DNA of 64,000 nucleotides. Origin: Chenopodium formosanum (taxonomy: Eukaryota > Streptophyta > Magnoliopsida > Caryophyllales > Amaranthaceae). Shown here in pieces: positions 34,801 to 46,488 of this stretch (position 1 is the stretch's first letter; each line of letters begins with the position of its first letter). Made by a program: the position numbers and the translations under genes. The stretch lies in the NCBI GenBank assembly GCA_024500155.1, contig CM044862.1, forward strand, positions 23,409,501 through 23,473,500, written 5' to 3'. The notes beneath the pieces were generated by a model. That model was not told where the DNA came from. It was given only the letters and a program-made list of their open reading frames with translations, and searched no databases.

Positions 34801-35377
34801 GGGGATCCACCAGGAGCGTAGCTGTTTCTCTCCACCTGCTTAAGTAAGTGGTGAAGCCTTCATTCTCTTTCTGTTTGAGAATGGAGAGTTCACGTTCAGA
34901 AGTCTTGGCCTAGATGTTACACTTGTAACTATTCATAAAGCTTTCAGCAACATCCTCCCAGGTCGCGACATGCTTGGATTCCAAAGAATAGAACCACTGT
35001 TGACAGGCATGTTCTAAGGAAAGAGGGAACACCGTAGGGAAGAGTGTCACATTTACTCCCTTAAGAGCCATAGTCGCAGAAAAAGCCTTCAAGTGGAAAA
35101 GCGGATTATCAGTAGGCTTGAATTTGGGAATGTCAGCAGTGGAAAACTTCTCAGGAAGCTTGTCTCTTATGGACGAAGAGGTGACAGGCTGTTCCACATA
35201 AGTGAACTCTTCAGAAATCTTGCTCATCTGTTCCTTAATCATGTCCATTGCAGCATTAGTGACATTATTTTGATTGTCTTGCTCTATAGTGCTGACTCTA
35301 GTGGTGAGTGTATGCATCATGTCAGACAATCTTTTGATTGTCCTGTTGAGGTTCTCAATGTCTTCCGTAGTAGCCAT
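31883..35377 (-). pseudogene. Element 3, 5' part: gag, protease and start of pol
   Basis: The ATG at 35377 matches the element 1 gag start. The frame is broken at 34910 (TAG for Gln), by a frameshift near 34545, and at 34035, 33402, 33243 and 32607 (TAG or TGA for Trp). Domain order is as in element 1: capsid domain, zinc knuckle (CKFHQGKGHNTEKC), protease (VDNGSA), acidic linker and RT start, cut at PEWI by element 2. The stops are mostly G:C to A:T changes. It belongs with 18746-21521. Confidence 0.92.
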
Positions 35378-36830
35378 TGGTTGAAAGTAGGCTGGAGATG
35401 GATCTTGTGGAGATGATTGAGGTGGTTTCCTTGTACGCCTCTTTGGTATAAGAGGTTGTTGAGGTATGGACTCAAACCGTAACAATCTACCCCTGCTTCT
35501 TGACCAAGTGCTGTGACACCGAAACAAACACACCTTTAATGACCAAACTTAACCTTAACCTATCCGGATAAAAAAAAGAAAATATTTTTTTTAATTAAAA
35601 ATCTATAATTTTGAAACTCTACTTATTATTTTTTTTTTTAAAAAAAAAAAATACATGGGAGGATACCATCTGACATACTCCGAAAAAAAAAACGACACAA
35701 AAACAAGACTTCTCTAAAATACGATCAAAAAGTGGTGCACGACTAAAAAAAAGTGTGTGAACACGATATGTGAATGATTAAGTGATATTATAAACGCGTG
35801 TTTTGACCGTATAGCTAGACACGACACAAAACTGGACACAGCATTCGCACAAAAAATCGAAAAAAAGACTGACAGGACACTTTCCTGGGCACCGTGTCAC
35901 GGTGCAGACTGTCGTGACACGGTGCAGTCTACCGTCAGACGGTAGACATCCCCGTGTCATGGAACTGTTCACCATGGCGCGGAAGAACATGCCGTGACAC
36001 GGTGCGCAGTTCCAGATCAGTTTTGTGATTTTTTCAGATTTTAACCGATTTTAGGTCCGTACTAATTACTATGTGAGAATAAAAACCCTCGGTCATGGGT
36101 TAAACAAAAGAAAAAACGCATGAGGGTTAGCACCAAACAACCACATAGCATTTAGGCACGATGATATATAAAAAAGTTCGCAACCTAGAGTCAAGATCTA
36201 TGTTCAACTATTGGTCAAGCTTTGGGTGTCAAAAAGGGTACCATGATTAAGAGTTTGGACGCGTTAGCAAGGCAGCCTCCCTTGAGGGTGTATGCCAACG
36301 GGCGGCTCCGCGAGTTCGTGATGAAATTGAACTCGACTCCATGGTTTGGGTGGATTTAATAACTCGGATGAACCCTTATTGCCATGAGCGTTTTTGGGTC
36401 GATAGAGCTTAAATCCCCCGGGGCTAAGACGCATGTAGAACACATACGTTTTTTCAGAAAAATCGAAGGAAGTCGACTGTGAGGAAAGAAAATAAGCCAC
36501 CGGACTGATTTTAGGACTGCCGTGACACGGCAGAAATTCCCGTGTCACGGTACTGTGCACTGTCATACGGTGCACTGTACCGTGACACGGCAGATTCTGC
36601 CGTGGCACGATAGTCAGAAAATATGACTGGTGCCCTGTTTTCCTTCGCGCGCAACCAAGTTATCCAATTTTTCCTACGGGACAGACCTGAATACGACGTT
36701 AAAACGTCTATGCAGATGCAAAAAAATACCAAATTAATCACAGGAATTTTTTTTCAAGAATCTTTCAAGTCTCATCCACTCATCTTAATTAAATACCGAT
36801 CACTCAAATCGATAAATAATTAAGAATCCT
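35378..36830 (-). other. Leader of element 3 with two dyad arrays
   Basis: Counterpart of 15594-16986. Array 1 starts at 35892, 35912, 35932, 35952, 35972 and 35992. Array 2 starts at 36520, 36540, 36560, 36580 and 36600. Both hold an exact 20-bp phase, although several motifs carry C-to-T-type changes. No gene is seen. Confidence 0.85.
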
Positions 36831-36847
36831 CCCCAGTGGAGTCGCCA
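36828..36847 (-). other. Primer-binding site of element 3
   Basis: Identical to the element 1 site and three bases inside the LTR. Confidence 0.85.
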
Positions 36848-36850
36848 AAT

Positions 36851-38521
36851 TGTAGGCGTCGCTCGAAGTGCGCCTACGTAAAAAGCATGTGTGAATATGC
36901 TTGGCACTCATAGGAAGTGGGAATTGACATTACGATTAGGGACAACGATTAGGGAAAAATAAAGTAGGGAGCCGCCAACAAGTTTTTAAGGAACTCGTAA
37001 ACCGTTCACGAATCATAAACGGCAACCACGATAAAGGGACAACGAAGGCAACAACGATTGACCCATGAAGGTTACACCCCATTCATAATCCATGAGATTA
37101 CTAACTCCATATGGTTTGGAACCACGAAAGGAGGATCGAGGATGATGGTACGAAGTGAGTCATGGAGTCACATTCGCCCGTATTAGCCTCTACTCGATTC
37201 TTATATTGAAAAGCATTCCTGTGATCTCAAAGGCATACAAACAATAATTCAATTCGCTCCAAACTATTATTTAACTAAATTGGTTTAAGATTAATGCACA
37301 CATAATTCTAAAATATTGGTGATCACTTCAATTAATAATAAGATTAAAAGGGATCCTAAACCGGTTGTCCAAATTATCTTATTAGGCGTGATTTTCAATT
37401 ACATATTCCCTTTAAACATGTAATATGGTGATCATAAATATAATAGAATAACATCAATATTAAAACCAATTTAATCACAATTCCAACAACATAAAATCGT
37501 TAGAAGAATAATAAAAACAAAAGGAGCATGATCCTTACTTTGATTCTGTTTGTTGCAACTACAAAATAATAAACGAGTTAGTAACTTCAAGGAAATAATA
37601 AAACAATAACTAAATTAAATTAAATAAAATAAAGTTGATTTTGGGGTAAAACCCTCAAACAGTTCTACCTTTCACGCCTTGGCTTAAGGACAGAACCTCG
37701 AGTAAAATATGGACTCCTTTGAGTGCTTGAAGAAGGAATTTTAAAGTGAAAAGGGAAGGCTAGTGTTTAGGCTAAAGCATAAAAGAGAGAAAATAAAATA
37801 AGAGAATTACTCGGTGCCCCGTTCATCAGAAATGAGGGGGTATTTATAGGGAAAATGTGCTGAGGGAGCACACAGAACCCTAAAAAGATAAAAACCCTAA
37901 AAAAGTATCCCGTGAAATTGTCAAACTGTACCGTGACACGGGAAGCTCCACCGTCAGACGGTACACTTTCCCGTGACACGGTACATTTTTGATGTGACGC
38001 GGGAAATTTTCAGAAAACAGGATAAAAAACGCGTTAAGGGTTTACGCGGAAAAGACACGGAATGTCCCGTGTCACGGCAGACCTCCCGTGTCACGGAAAT
38101 CCCACCGTTAGACGGGAAGGATTCCCGTGACACGGTAGGTACTTGCCGAGGCGCGGGAAATTCCAGCCCGTTTTTCCGTCTAAATACATTTTTAACCCTA
38201 ATTTCCTTCGGCTTTTTAAGTGCCGATTGATAATTTCAGGCCTTTCCTGACTTTTATAATTCGGGCTAAAATAAGAAAATAATTAAATAAAAATAAATAA
38301 AAGGTTTGGGCTTACAATTAATTAATAAGTTTGGGCTGAAATTAAAACTATGCTTTTACCAAACATCAAGACTAATCCATGGACTGTTCAAAAATATGAA
38401 TTTAATAAAATATGATTTTTTAAGCACTCTCAGGATTAAATACTAAACCCGACCAATAGTGGCAGTGAAAGGTTGTTCATCATCGGGTTTGGCTTTGGGG
38501 AGACATTTTTAGGTGTCTACA
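36851..38521 (-). repeat. 5' LTR of element 3
   Basis: 1671 bp with TGTAGACACC at 38521 and GCCTACA at 36851. Minus-strand TATA box lies in gagggggtatttata (about 37838-37850). U3 dyads at 37931, 37951 and 37971 are exactly 20 bp apart; a second block is at about 38070-38155. The 5-bp flank outside is ATTAT (38522-38526); its partner should be left of the window. Confidence 0.92.
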
Positions 38522-41100
38522 ATTATCATCTCGAGAATTCTTCTTTCTTGGAATATTCTCCCCATAATCTTCTGCATCCTCTCCACCACCATTTATTTCA
38601 CTATCGTCTCCACCGTTCTTCCCCCCCTTTCTAATTTCTCCATCCCCAGATACTGGATTCTTATTCCCTAACAACCCTGCATTCTCTACTCTTGCATTCT
38701 CTCCTCCTAACCCAGCATTCCCTCCTCCTACCAACCCAACACTATTGTCTAGCTGCCTCGCTGCATTGTCTCCCCCAACCCAGCATTCTCTCCTCCTACC
38801 AACCTAGCAGTATTGTCCAGCTGCCTCGCTGCATTGTCTCCTCCCAACCCAGCATTCTCTCCTCCTGCATTCTGACCACCCAATCCAACATCAACTTCAG
38901 CAAACACCCCTTCAGCTGTATGCTCTGAAGCACCACATTTATGAGGATAAATTTTCAAAATCCATCATAATAAGATCACTTGCCACGATCATATTACCTA
39001 AATCCAGGTTAACCCATTGAACACTTTTCTTCTAAGGTGCTGCATCAGCCCCCTTTGCCATCAATGCAACCTCTACAACTGCACTCAGTCCCTTCAAAGG
39101 TTGACTTCCCCTGCCACTAACACTTTTCACCCTTTTCCTGGACAATGTCTCCAGCCGGTGCTCGATTGATTCCAACCGAGGATTTAATGCTTTCACTACC
39201 TGCACAACCTCAACCAGGTTCAAAACACATGTAAAACTGAAATATCTATCAAAATAATCTACAGCCAACATCGCATACCTTTCTAACAATCAGATCCTCC
39301 ATTGAGCATCCGGCAAACTCCTGCGGCAATCTCCTATCCCTCGCAAGGCGAGGATGGCGCTCCCCGTAGGCAAAATCAATACACAACCAACAACACCATC
39401 AATAAATACAGACGAATGACAAGCCTAAGCTTACCTTCAACTTTCCATAGTCACCAGATAGCCTCTTGTCTTTTTTAACAACATCGCTCACTCTCTCCTG
39501 CGTCCACACATCAATCCTCGGCATCTCACCCTATGAATTAGGAGTCAAACTCAAATGGTCAACGTAAAATAGCTATAAAAACAGCATACACCCACCACAA
39601 CTAGCAACAAAACCATACTTCCCAAACTTCTGCTGAAACTTTGTCTGATATGCCCAATTGTACAGCTCCGCCTCATGAGCTATCGCAACGGCCAGCAAAA
39701 ATTCTATCGACAAATTACCGTCGTCAGTTGAAGGACATAACACCATACCCAACAAAACAACAAGAAAAGCAGTCCTAAAATATAACACATCATCATCATC
39801 AACTAAGGGCCCTCCTGATAACCCCTTTGTTTCCAAAGCTAATTGTATCGCATCTACAACCCGCCCAACTAAGATGTGCGTCCCTCCCTATGCATCCAAA
39901 ACTCCAAACCACTTGTCAATCAGCTTAACTCTTTTGTTCATGTTTATATCCAACTTTACACAAGTCAGAGGAACAGGCTTGCGTGTGTACGGAATTCCTA
40001 GCACACAATTTCACTGCATGGGACTTAGAGGCAACTCAACACCATCCTCAAATCACAACACACTACTCACATGATCCACCCTAGTATGCAACTAGTAGCA
40101 GAACTTCATGTCTAATCGATTCACCTTCAGGTTCAAAAGTAACCCAAACCCCATTTCTTGAACTGCCTTCTTCCTTGTTTGATCTAGTCCATCAATAACC
40201 TTGCTAAATGCATCCACGCGACATATGATATTTGTAGGTTGTTCAACACAACAGTATACACAAATTATCATACCACACATTCATTTCCCACTATCATAAC
40301 ACAAATCAATTACTGAATATCGACAAAACACACCTTCGAACAAAAATGTGATTAGGTATCTACTACCCTCTCCTTCTCCGTTACAATAACTCCAAGTGGA
40401 CGATTATCAACCGCCTACAAATACAAACATACAAACCAAAAACCTATTAAACTACAACATAAATGAATGAAATGCAAAAATAGCTTCATACTCTATTTCA
40501 AAATATTACCGCCTATAGCGGATCCAACACCCGTGCCCTGACAGCATTTATCAATTTAGCTTCCCTTGCATTTGCCATTTTCTTCTTCAACTTGGCTGCT
40601 TCAGCCTTGCCCCTATTGATTTTCCGGTCCAAATGCTGCAACTCTTCATCCTCAGTATCCTGATCACTACCGCCTCCATCTTCTTCACTTCCTTTATCTG
40701 ATTCATCTTCACTTGCACCCCAATCTGAATCTTCTAATTGTTCAGCCCCCCCAATGCCTTGCGCAAGCAACTCATTCATGTAGGTCACTTGATATGAAGG
40801 TTCAACCCCTTGTCCTTTCCTCTTTTTACTGCTTTTATCAGGTATGTTCTTCTCTGTAGGTAATTTTCTTTTACCAGCGGTAACCGCTTTTTAGCTTTTA
40901 TCACCAACATTTACACCTTCTTCTTCCTGAAGATCCTATGTAATATTGTGAGCTACAACAGAAAACATAGTAAGTAGGTATACAGGTTCATTCCTCTAAT
41001 TGTAAACACAAATACACAAAACACACACTTACTCACCCCCAACTACGCCCTACTACCAATCGCTGGACGAGAAGCACCACCCCTTTTTCATCCCATTTGC
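38522..41100 (-). pseudogene. Broken multi-exon gene of a transposon-associated type
   Basis: Coding-like segments on the minus strand run from about 41090 to 38522. In order: an Arg/Gly-rich start; an acidic, Lys-rich segment (40925-40513) with KSSKKRKGQG, a likely nuclear signal; a domain with CRVDAFSKVI, KKAVQEMGFG and LPLSPMQ (40230-39990); a segment ending in GGCMLFL, PRIDVWTQERV (39835-39430) before a GTAAGC donor; a Leu-rich segment (39289-39032); and a Gly/Asn-rich tail with repeated GGENAGLGG (38960-38480). Several in-frame stops stand where Trp is likely. The layout resembles plant proteins carried by Mutator-like elements next to Ulp1-type proteases, but I saw no protease; it may lie beyond element 3. 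The identity is tentative. Confidence 0.5.
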
Positions 41101-42265
41101 CCCTCTGCATATAAACAATTTATGTTCAAACCAATCAAAACAAAAGGTTTATTTCCACTTAATTTCTTAGTTTGTTAGTTTTGTAATGCTACCAAATGCC
41201 AACATAAGTCCACTTTAAACCAACAATATGAATTTTACAAAAAAATTTATATTGTATTTCACATCATTTGAATTTCATCTATATCCATCAAAGATTGACT
41301 AGCACATAATCACTTTAGCAATAGTTTACAATATAACAAGTGTAAAAGTAGTTAACATTCCAAATACCAACATTATTCGGGTTTGAACTAAAAATCTATT
41401 GAACTTTCTAAAAAATGAAGCACAAAAAACCCAGTTCAAATAAATTTTATGGTTTTCCCCACATCAATTATTTACTTCAACATGAAACCTAGTCTGAATT
41501 ACAATATTAAGACACACAGCCAAAATACATCAACGCTGAATAGTAATAACACAAATTTCAGGGGTTTCGCATATCATAAAAGAAGCTTTGTTTCATAATT
41601 GTACAAAACATAAATTCGAATGATGGGAAAATTAGACATAATTACGCTTAATTTTCCTTGTATTCCCAGAAGTAACTTCAAACAAAGACAACACTTACAA
41701 CAGAATAACCCAAATTAGCAATAAATTCAGTACAATGCATTCAAATTTAATTATTTCTCAGCAAAAAAAAAAAAAAACACAAAGTACACAGTTTTAAAAT
41801 TCTAGGGTTCCCCAAATTCCTGACCTGAGAGAACCGATGTGTTACCGAGTGAACGATGTCGATGCCAGAACAACAACCACCAAACAACGAGCACTTACTA
41901 CCGACCGGAAACCCAGAAACGAAGTGAGAACAATGCGAAATTGAGTAAGAGAGAGAAGTTATGTATTTTAAATTCTTTCTTGGAAGATGAAGAAGTAAGT
42001 TGATGAGAGAGAAAGGGAGGTTGGAAAGTTGGAAAACGGCAAAACGGAATTTACCTCATGTGATACCTGTGCAAACAGGTCATTTACGTATTTACCCTTA
42101 CTAATTGCGAAATGACAGCGCTGCCCCTGCTAGAGCCATACTTGTATCTAGTTCCTAGATGCCGAGACATTCCCATTGCCCCCATCATCTCCTCAAGAAA
42201 CAAAGTAACAGAAGTCCAGAAAATCTCAGAGCAAGCAAGCAAACTACACAGAAACCTGCTTTAAA
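41101..42265. other. Spacer and likely divergent promoters
   Basis: AT-rich DNA to about 41820, then a region that looks like the 5' end of the minus-strand gene (about 41830-42000). The sequence 42050-42265 separates it from the MORF-like ATG. No other gene is seen. Confidence 0.45.
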
Positions 42266-44231
42266 ATGGCGTATTCAACTGCTCGTCGAACCCTTACAAC
42301 TCTCCTTACTCGAACATATTTGCGCTACTCTTCATCACCTTCTTCAATTCTATCTCCCAAAACTCGATCCTCCCTCACCTTCCTTCAAACCCATTTTCAA
42401 CCCTTACTTTCTCCCAATTCAGCTCCGATTCATATTCGACCCAAATCAACCGGGTCGGGTTACTCACCACTCAATGACCCGTCTCCAAATTGAACCAATC
42501 GTCCCCCTAAAGAAACCATCTTATTGGACGGTTGCGATTATGAACATTGGTTGATTGTAATGGAGTTTCCTACTGATCCTAAACCTTCTAATGATGAAAT
42601 GATTGACTCTTATGTTAAAACCCTAACTCAAATTGTTGGCAGGTTGGTTAATTTTTCTGGGTTTTTGGTTTAATTGCTGTTTTTGATGGTTTTGATTAAT
42701 GGGTGTTTTTGTTCTTTTGGTTTGGGGCAGTGAGGAGGAGGCGAGGAAAAAGATTTACTCTGTTTCGACTACGACGTATACTGGGTTTGGTGCTTTGATT
42801 TCTGAAGAGCTATCTTACAAAATTAAAGGTAATCGAATTCGGGTTTTGGGGGTTTAGGGTTTAAGCTATATAAATTTCATGTGTTGATTCAATATGTCTA
42901 ATTTTGCAAGGCAATGTCTCATAATAGATATGTTTATGATTAGACAATTGTAAAGTACATTTTATGATTTCTAATTTTCTATGATATAATCTCTCAATTG
43001 TATAGCAAGCTTTCAGCTTTGTATTATGTTAATCTCTGATGTTGATTAGATCTGCTTAGTTTTGAAAGGCAATGTCTTAAATTACAGTTTATAATTAGAT
43101 AATTGTACAAATTTTAGTTTTATATGATTGCAAATTCACGGGGTAGAATTCCCGTAGCATGTATAATATATTTCATGATTTCTATGATATGATTTCTTAA
43201 TCGGATAACAAGCTTTTTTATTCTGTATCCTGTAATTCGTTACGTTATACCAGATGGCTGTTAGGCTGTGAGATTTTGAAACCTCTTTGCATACACAGCA
43301 TTTAACAACAGCAATTTGAAAATGAATGATATGATTTTGTTCAGAAGTTTGGTAGTAGTTTTGTTTCTTCAGTCTTAGTAACGAAAGAGATCAAGATATG
43401 AGCTGCCAGTTCCAGGATGTGCTTATGAAAGAGCCTCGGTGGTTTCAATGTTGTCTTTGGTGTCTTTCTTTGACAAATCAGAGGAAATTTCCTAATTGTG
43501 TTTTTGTTTTGTAAAATTCTTTCTTGCTCGGATTGGGTCGCGAGTAAGCTAAATTGCTTTTATGTTTTATCTATGAGCTCTACACTCCTAACAAGTAGTT
43601 TGCCAGCGGTATCTTGATCGGAGTTTGATTGCTCTCATCTGTCATACCCACTGCAATTATTTTCACTAGATGTTATAGTTAGTGTGTTAATTGGGTCAAG
43701 TAATCAACATTTGGTTTGTTCTTTTTGTGACAGCCCTACCTGGTGTCCTTTGGGTCTTGCCTGATTCTTATCTTGACGTGCCAAATAAAGATTATGGAGG
43801 TGGGTAATAAATGCAAGAGATGATCTCACAAAACATTCTTCTGTCGCAATTTTTTTTTATTTCATTATAGCTGTTTATAGCTGAAGAGTGTTTGTCTTTG
43901 ATCTGTAGGGGATCTTTTTATTGATGGGAAGGTTATCCGAAGGCTACAATATGATTATAGTGAGAGGCAGCAGAATAGTAGACTTAGGTCTCGTCCAAGG
44001 TATGATAGGCGCCGTGAAAAAGTGCAGAATGTGGGTAGAGCACCAATACAGACACAACAACAGACAACACGCAGACAATGCAGCAGCCAATATCGACAAA
44101 TGTCCCGGATACAAGTTAAAGTCATGGCTTCATGGAGAAAAATCAGAAAATACTGGCCTGAATTATTAGAAAGTATATTAAATCACCATAGGGACTATTT
44201 GATCTTTTCAAGTGGTATGTTTTTCGTTTAG
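42266..44231 (+). pseudogene. MORF/DAG-family organellar RNA-editing factor, nonsense-mutated
   Basis: Exons 42266-42642, 42731-42828, 43734-43799 and 43909-44231, all with GT-AG introns, give a 287-codon frame. Conserved MORF blocks are clear: PPKETILLDGCDYEHWLIVMEF, EEARKKIYSVSTTTYTGFGALISEE, LPGVLWVLPDSYLDVPNKDYGGD. The first 40 residues (Arg/Ser/Thr-rich, few acids) look like a mitochondrial presequence. MORF proteins bind PPR proteins during C-to-U editing in mitochondria or plastids. Codon 76 is TGA (42491-42493), at a position where the family usually has Trp in PNW. The tail after RYDRRREKVQN loses the usual Gln/Pro/Gly repeats, probably by frameshift. It looks like a recent pseudogene; a sequencing error at the TGA cannot be excluded. 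Confidence 0.85.
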
Positions 44232-44437
44232 CCCATTTTAATACATAAGTTTGAACTAGGATTTTTAATTATAAATTTTCTATGTTATTCAAACACTGAC
44301 CAAGTAACCCTTATAATACTGATCGAATAACCCTTAAAGCACTAATTAAGTAACCCCTAATGGCTGGTCACACTGCCAGTTACAAATAAAAAATTGTGTA
44401 AGTTTGTTTTTTACCTTTGCACATGCAAAAAGTAATA

Positions 44438-44635
44438 CTATCTCCGTTTCTTTTTAGTTGACACGTATTCCTTTTTAGGAAGTTTTTTTTTAGTTGACAC
44501 GTTTCCTTTTGGGGTAAATTTTTTACCTTACATTTACAAGGTACCCCACTTACTTTTCATTCTCTCTCACTCTCTCTCCTCTCCTTAATATATGTGCCTA
44601 AATTAAACGCGTCAACTAAATAGAAACGGAGGAAG
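44438..44635. mobile_element. Stowaway-type MITE
   Basis: About 198 bp with terminal inverted repeats around ctccgtttctttttagttgac (left) and its complement (right), flanked by TA on both sides. The conserved CTCCGTTTC start is typical of plant Stowaway MITEs. Confidence 0.78.
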
Positions 44636-44647
44636 TATGTAATTATT

Positions 44648-45201
44648 AGGGGTGAACAAAAATTTCGGGTACCCGGAATTGAAACCGGAACCGGTTAAGA
44701 ACCGGCGGGTCCGGAACTGAAATTGGACCTGGTGGTTCCAATTCCGGGTAATAAATTAAGGACTCGATTATAACCAATACCAATTCCAATTCTTAACTTC
44801 ATGGAACCGGAACCGGTTGGGTACCCGGTTACCTAATAAATGCTAAAAAAATAAATTTTAAATAATAAAAAATATGTTGAATATATTTAATTTGTAAATT
44901 AAAAAAGTATTATTAATACCTAACATAAATACAAATAGCTTAATGCATATATAAATATAAATATTGAACGCTAAATATGAACCTAACTAAAATAAGAATT
45001 ATAATTTGTATTATATTTCTACAATTACATACATAACTGGGTAACCGGAACCTGTACCTGGTGGTTCCAATACCAATTCCTAAATTTTAGGACCTGATTA
45101 AACCAATTTCAATTCCGGATCCGAATTTTAGGACCCGGTTCTAACCAATTCCAAGTCCAGGTCCTAAAATTTTAATCGGGTTCCCGGTTTGCTCACCCCT
45201 A
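44648..45201. mobile_element. MITE with aggggtga ends
   Basis: Inverted ends aggggtgaacaaa and tttgctcacccct enclose about 550 bp rich in ggaaccggtt/ccggtaccc palindromes. The end type is common in plant hAT-like MITEs; I could not define a target duplication. Confidence 0.65.
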
Positions 45202-45331
45202 GTGATTATCACTTATCACCCTTTGTTAAGTAAGGGAATTTGATTTTTTTTTTTTTTTAAGCCAATAAATTAATAAATATGGTTTAGAATAGTACTAGCA
45301 CTACAATGTATAATTAATATATTTAAAAAAT

Positions 45332-46246
45332 AAAAATTAACAAATATAATCCCAACTATTGCCTTCCTTCTCATTTTAATCCCAACTATAGTTTAACTTA
45401 TTTGTTAACCTATTGTTCAAGTAAAAAGAGTGATGTGAAGCTAGTATTGATTAGTGCTTTTTAATAATAATAAAAATTAAACAAAAACCCCATTTTTTAT
45501 TTCTTTAATCACTGCCCACATTGACACCCTCTCTAGAACAAATCAAAAACTTCATTTCTGCCATTGAAATCACTTTCTTAGGCACCCACAACCACCAAAA
45601 CCACCATTCTAGCCAAACCCAGCCACCAAAACCACCATTCGAGCAAAACCCAGCTACCAAAACCACCATTCGAGCCAAACCCAGCCACGGAAACCACCAT
45701 TCTAGGCTTGTAGCCAAACCCAGCCACCGAAACCACCATTGTAGCCAACCCCATCCACCGAAACCGTCATTGTGGCCAACCCCAGCCACCGAAACCACCA
45801 ATGTAGCTAAACCCAGCAATCGAAACCACCATTGTAGCCAAAAATTAATTTATCCAACAATTATCCAATTAAAGCTTGTAATAATTCAAAGGGAACCCAA
45901 CAATTAAATTATGAGAGTGATAACGTTTGTAATTGTTTGTTTAATTTGAAATGTAATCTTTAAAAAAATAAAAAGAGGAAAAGGTGTTATGGAGATGGTG
46001 TGGAATGGGGAAGATGGAGAAAGGGAAAGATTAACCATGAAGGTCTGGTAGGAGAAAGGTGAAAGAAATAAAATAAAAATAAAAATGAAAATGAAAAAAA
46101 TTAATAATAACAGGTAGAAGAGGTAATAGGTAAAGGGGAGTATTTTGAGAAGGGTCACCCAATAGTTGGGATTATTTTAAGTTAAACTATAGTTGGGATT
46201 AAAATGAGATGGAAGGCAATAGTTGGGATTATATTTGTTAATTTTT
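45332..46246. mobile_element. MITE-like element with 69-bp inverted repeats
   Basis: The two ends are 69-bp inverted repeats with one mismatch, each holding aatcccaacta twice. The 0.9-kb body includes a 31-bp minisatellite (45590-45840). No transposase and no clear target duplication are seen; the superfamily is uncertain. Confidence 0.7.
45590..45840. repeat. 31-bp minisatellite
   Basis: About eight units of the type accaccattctagccaaaccc plus eleven more bases, GC-rich within AT-rich DNA. The Pro/His/Asn-rich ORF across it is a by-product of the repeat. Confidence 0.8.
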
Positions 46247-46281
46247 CCTTCCATTTGAATGTGTTAGACAGTAGTTAAATA

Positions 46282-46371
46282 CTCTCTTCGTCCCTTAATA
46301 CAAAGCCTCTCGCTAGCATTTATTATTCACATAATAAAGAGAAAAAACTTTTTATTTAGGGACGGAGGGAG
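46282..46371. mobile_element. Short Stowaway-type MITE
   Basis: 90 bp with ends ctctcttcgtcccttaat and the complement of ctccctccgtccctaaat, flanked by TA on both sides. Confidence 0.72.
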
Positions 46372-46488
46372 TATTGTACTTGTTCACATCATCGTGCCAA
46401 GTTAATTTTGCAAAACCAATCCAAAGACTTAAGTATGCAATGGCAGCTTAGATGGTTTGTTATATGAAAATACTTGGATGGTGACATG

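Noticed and set aside
42159..42554. Alternative ORF over MORF exon 1
   Set aside because: Different frame from the conserved MORF blocks, with no family match.
45521..45907. Pro/His-rich protein
   Set aside because: Translation of the 31-bp minisatellite inside a MITE-like element.
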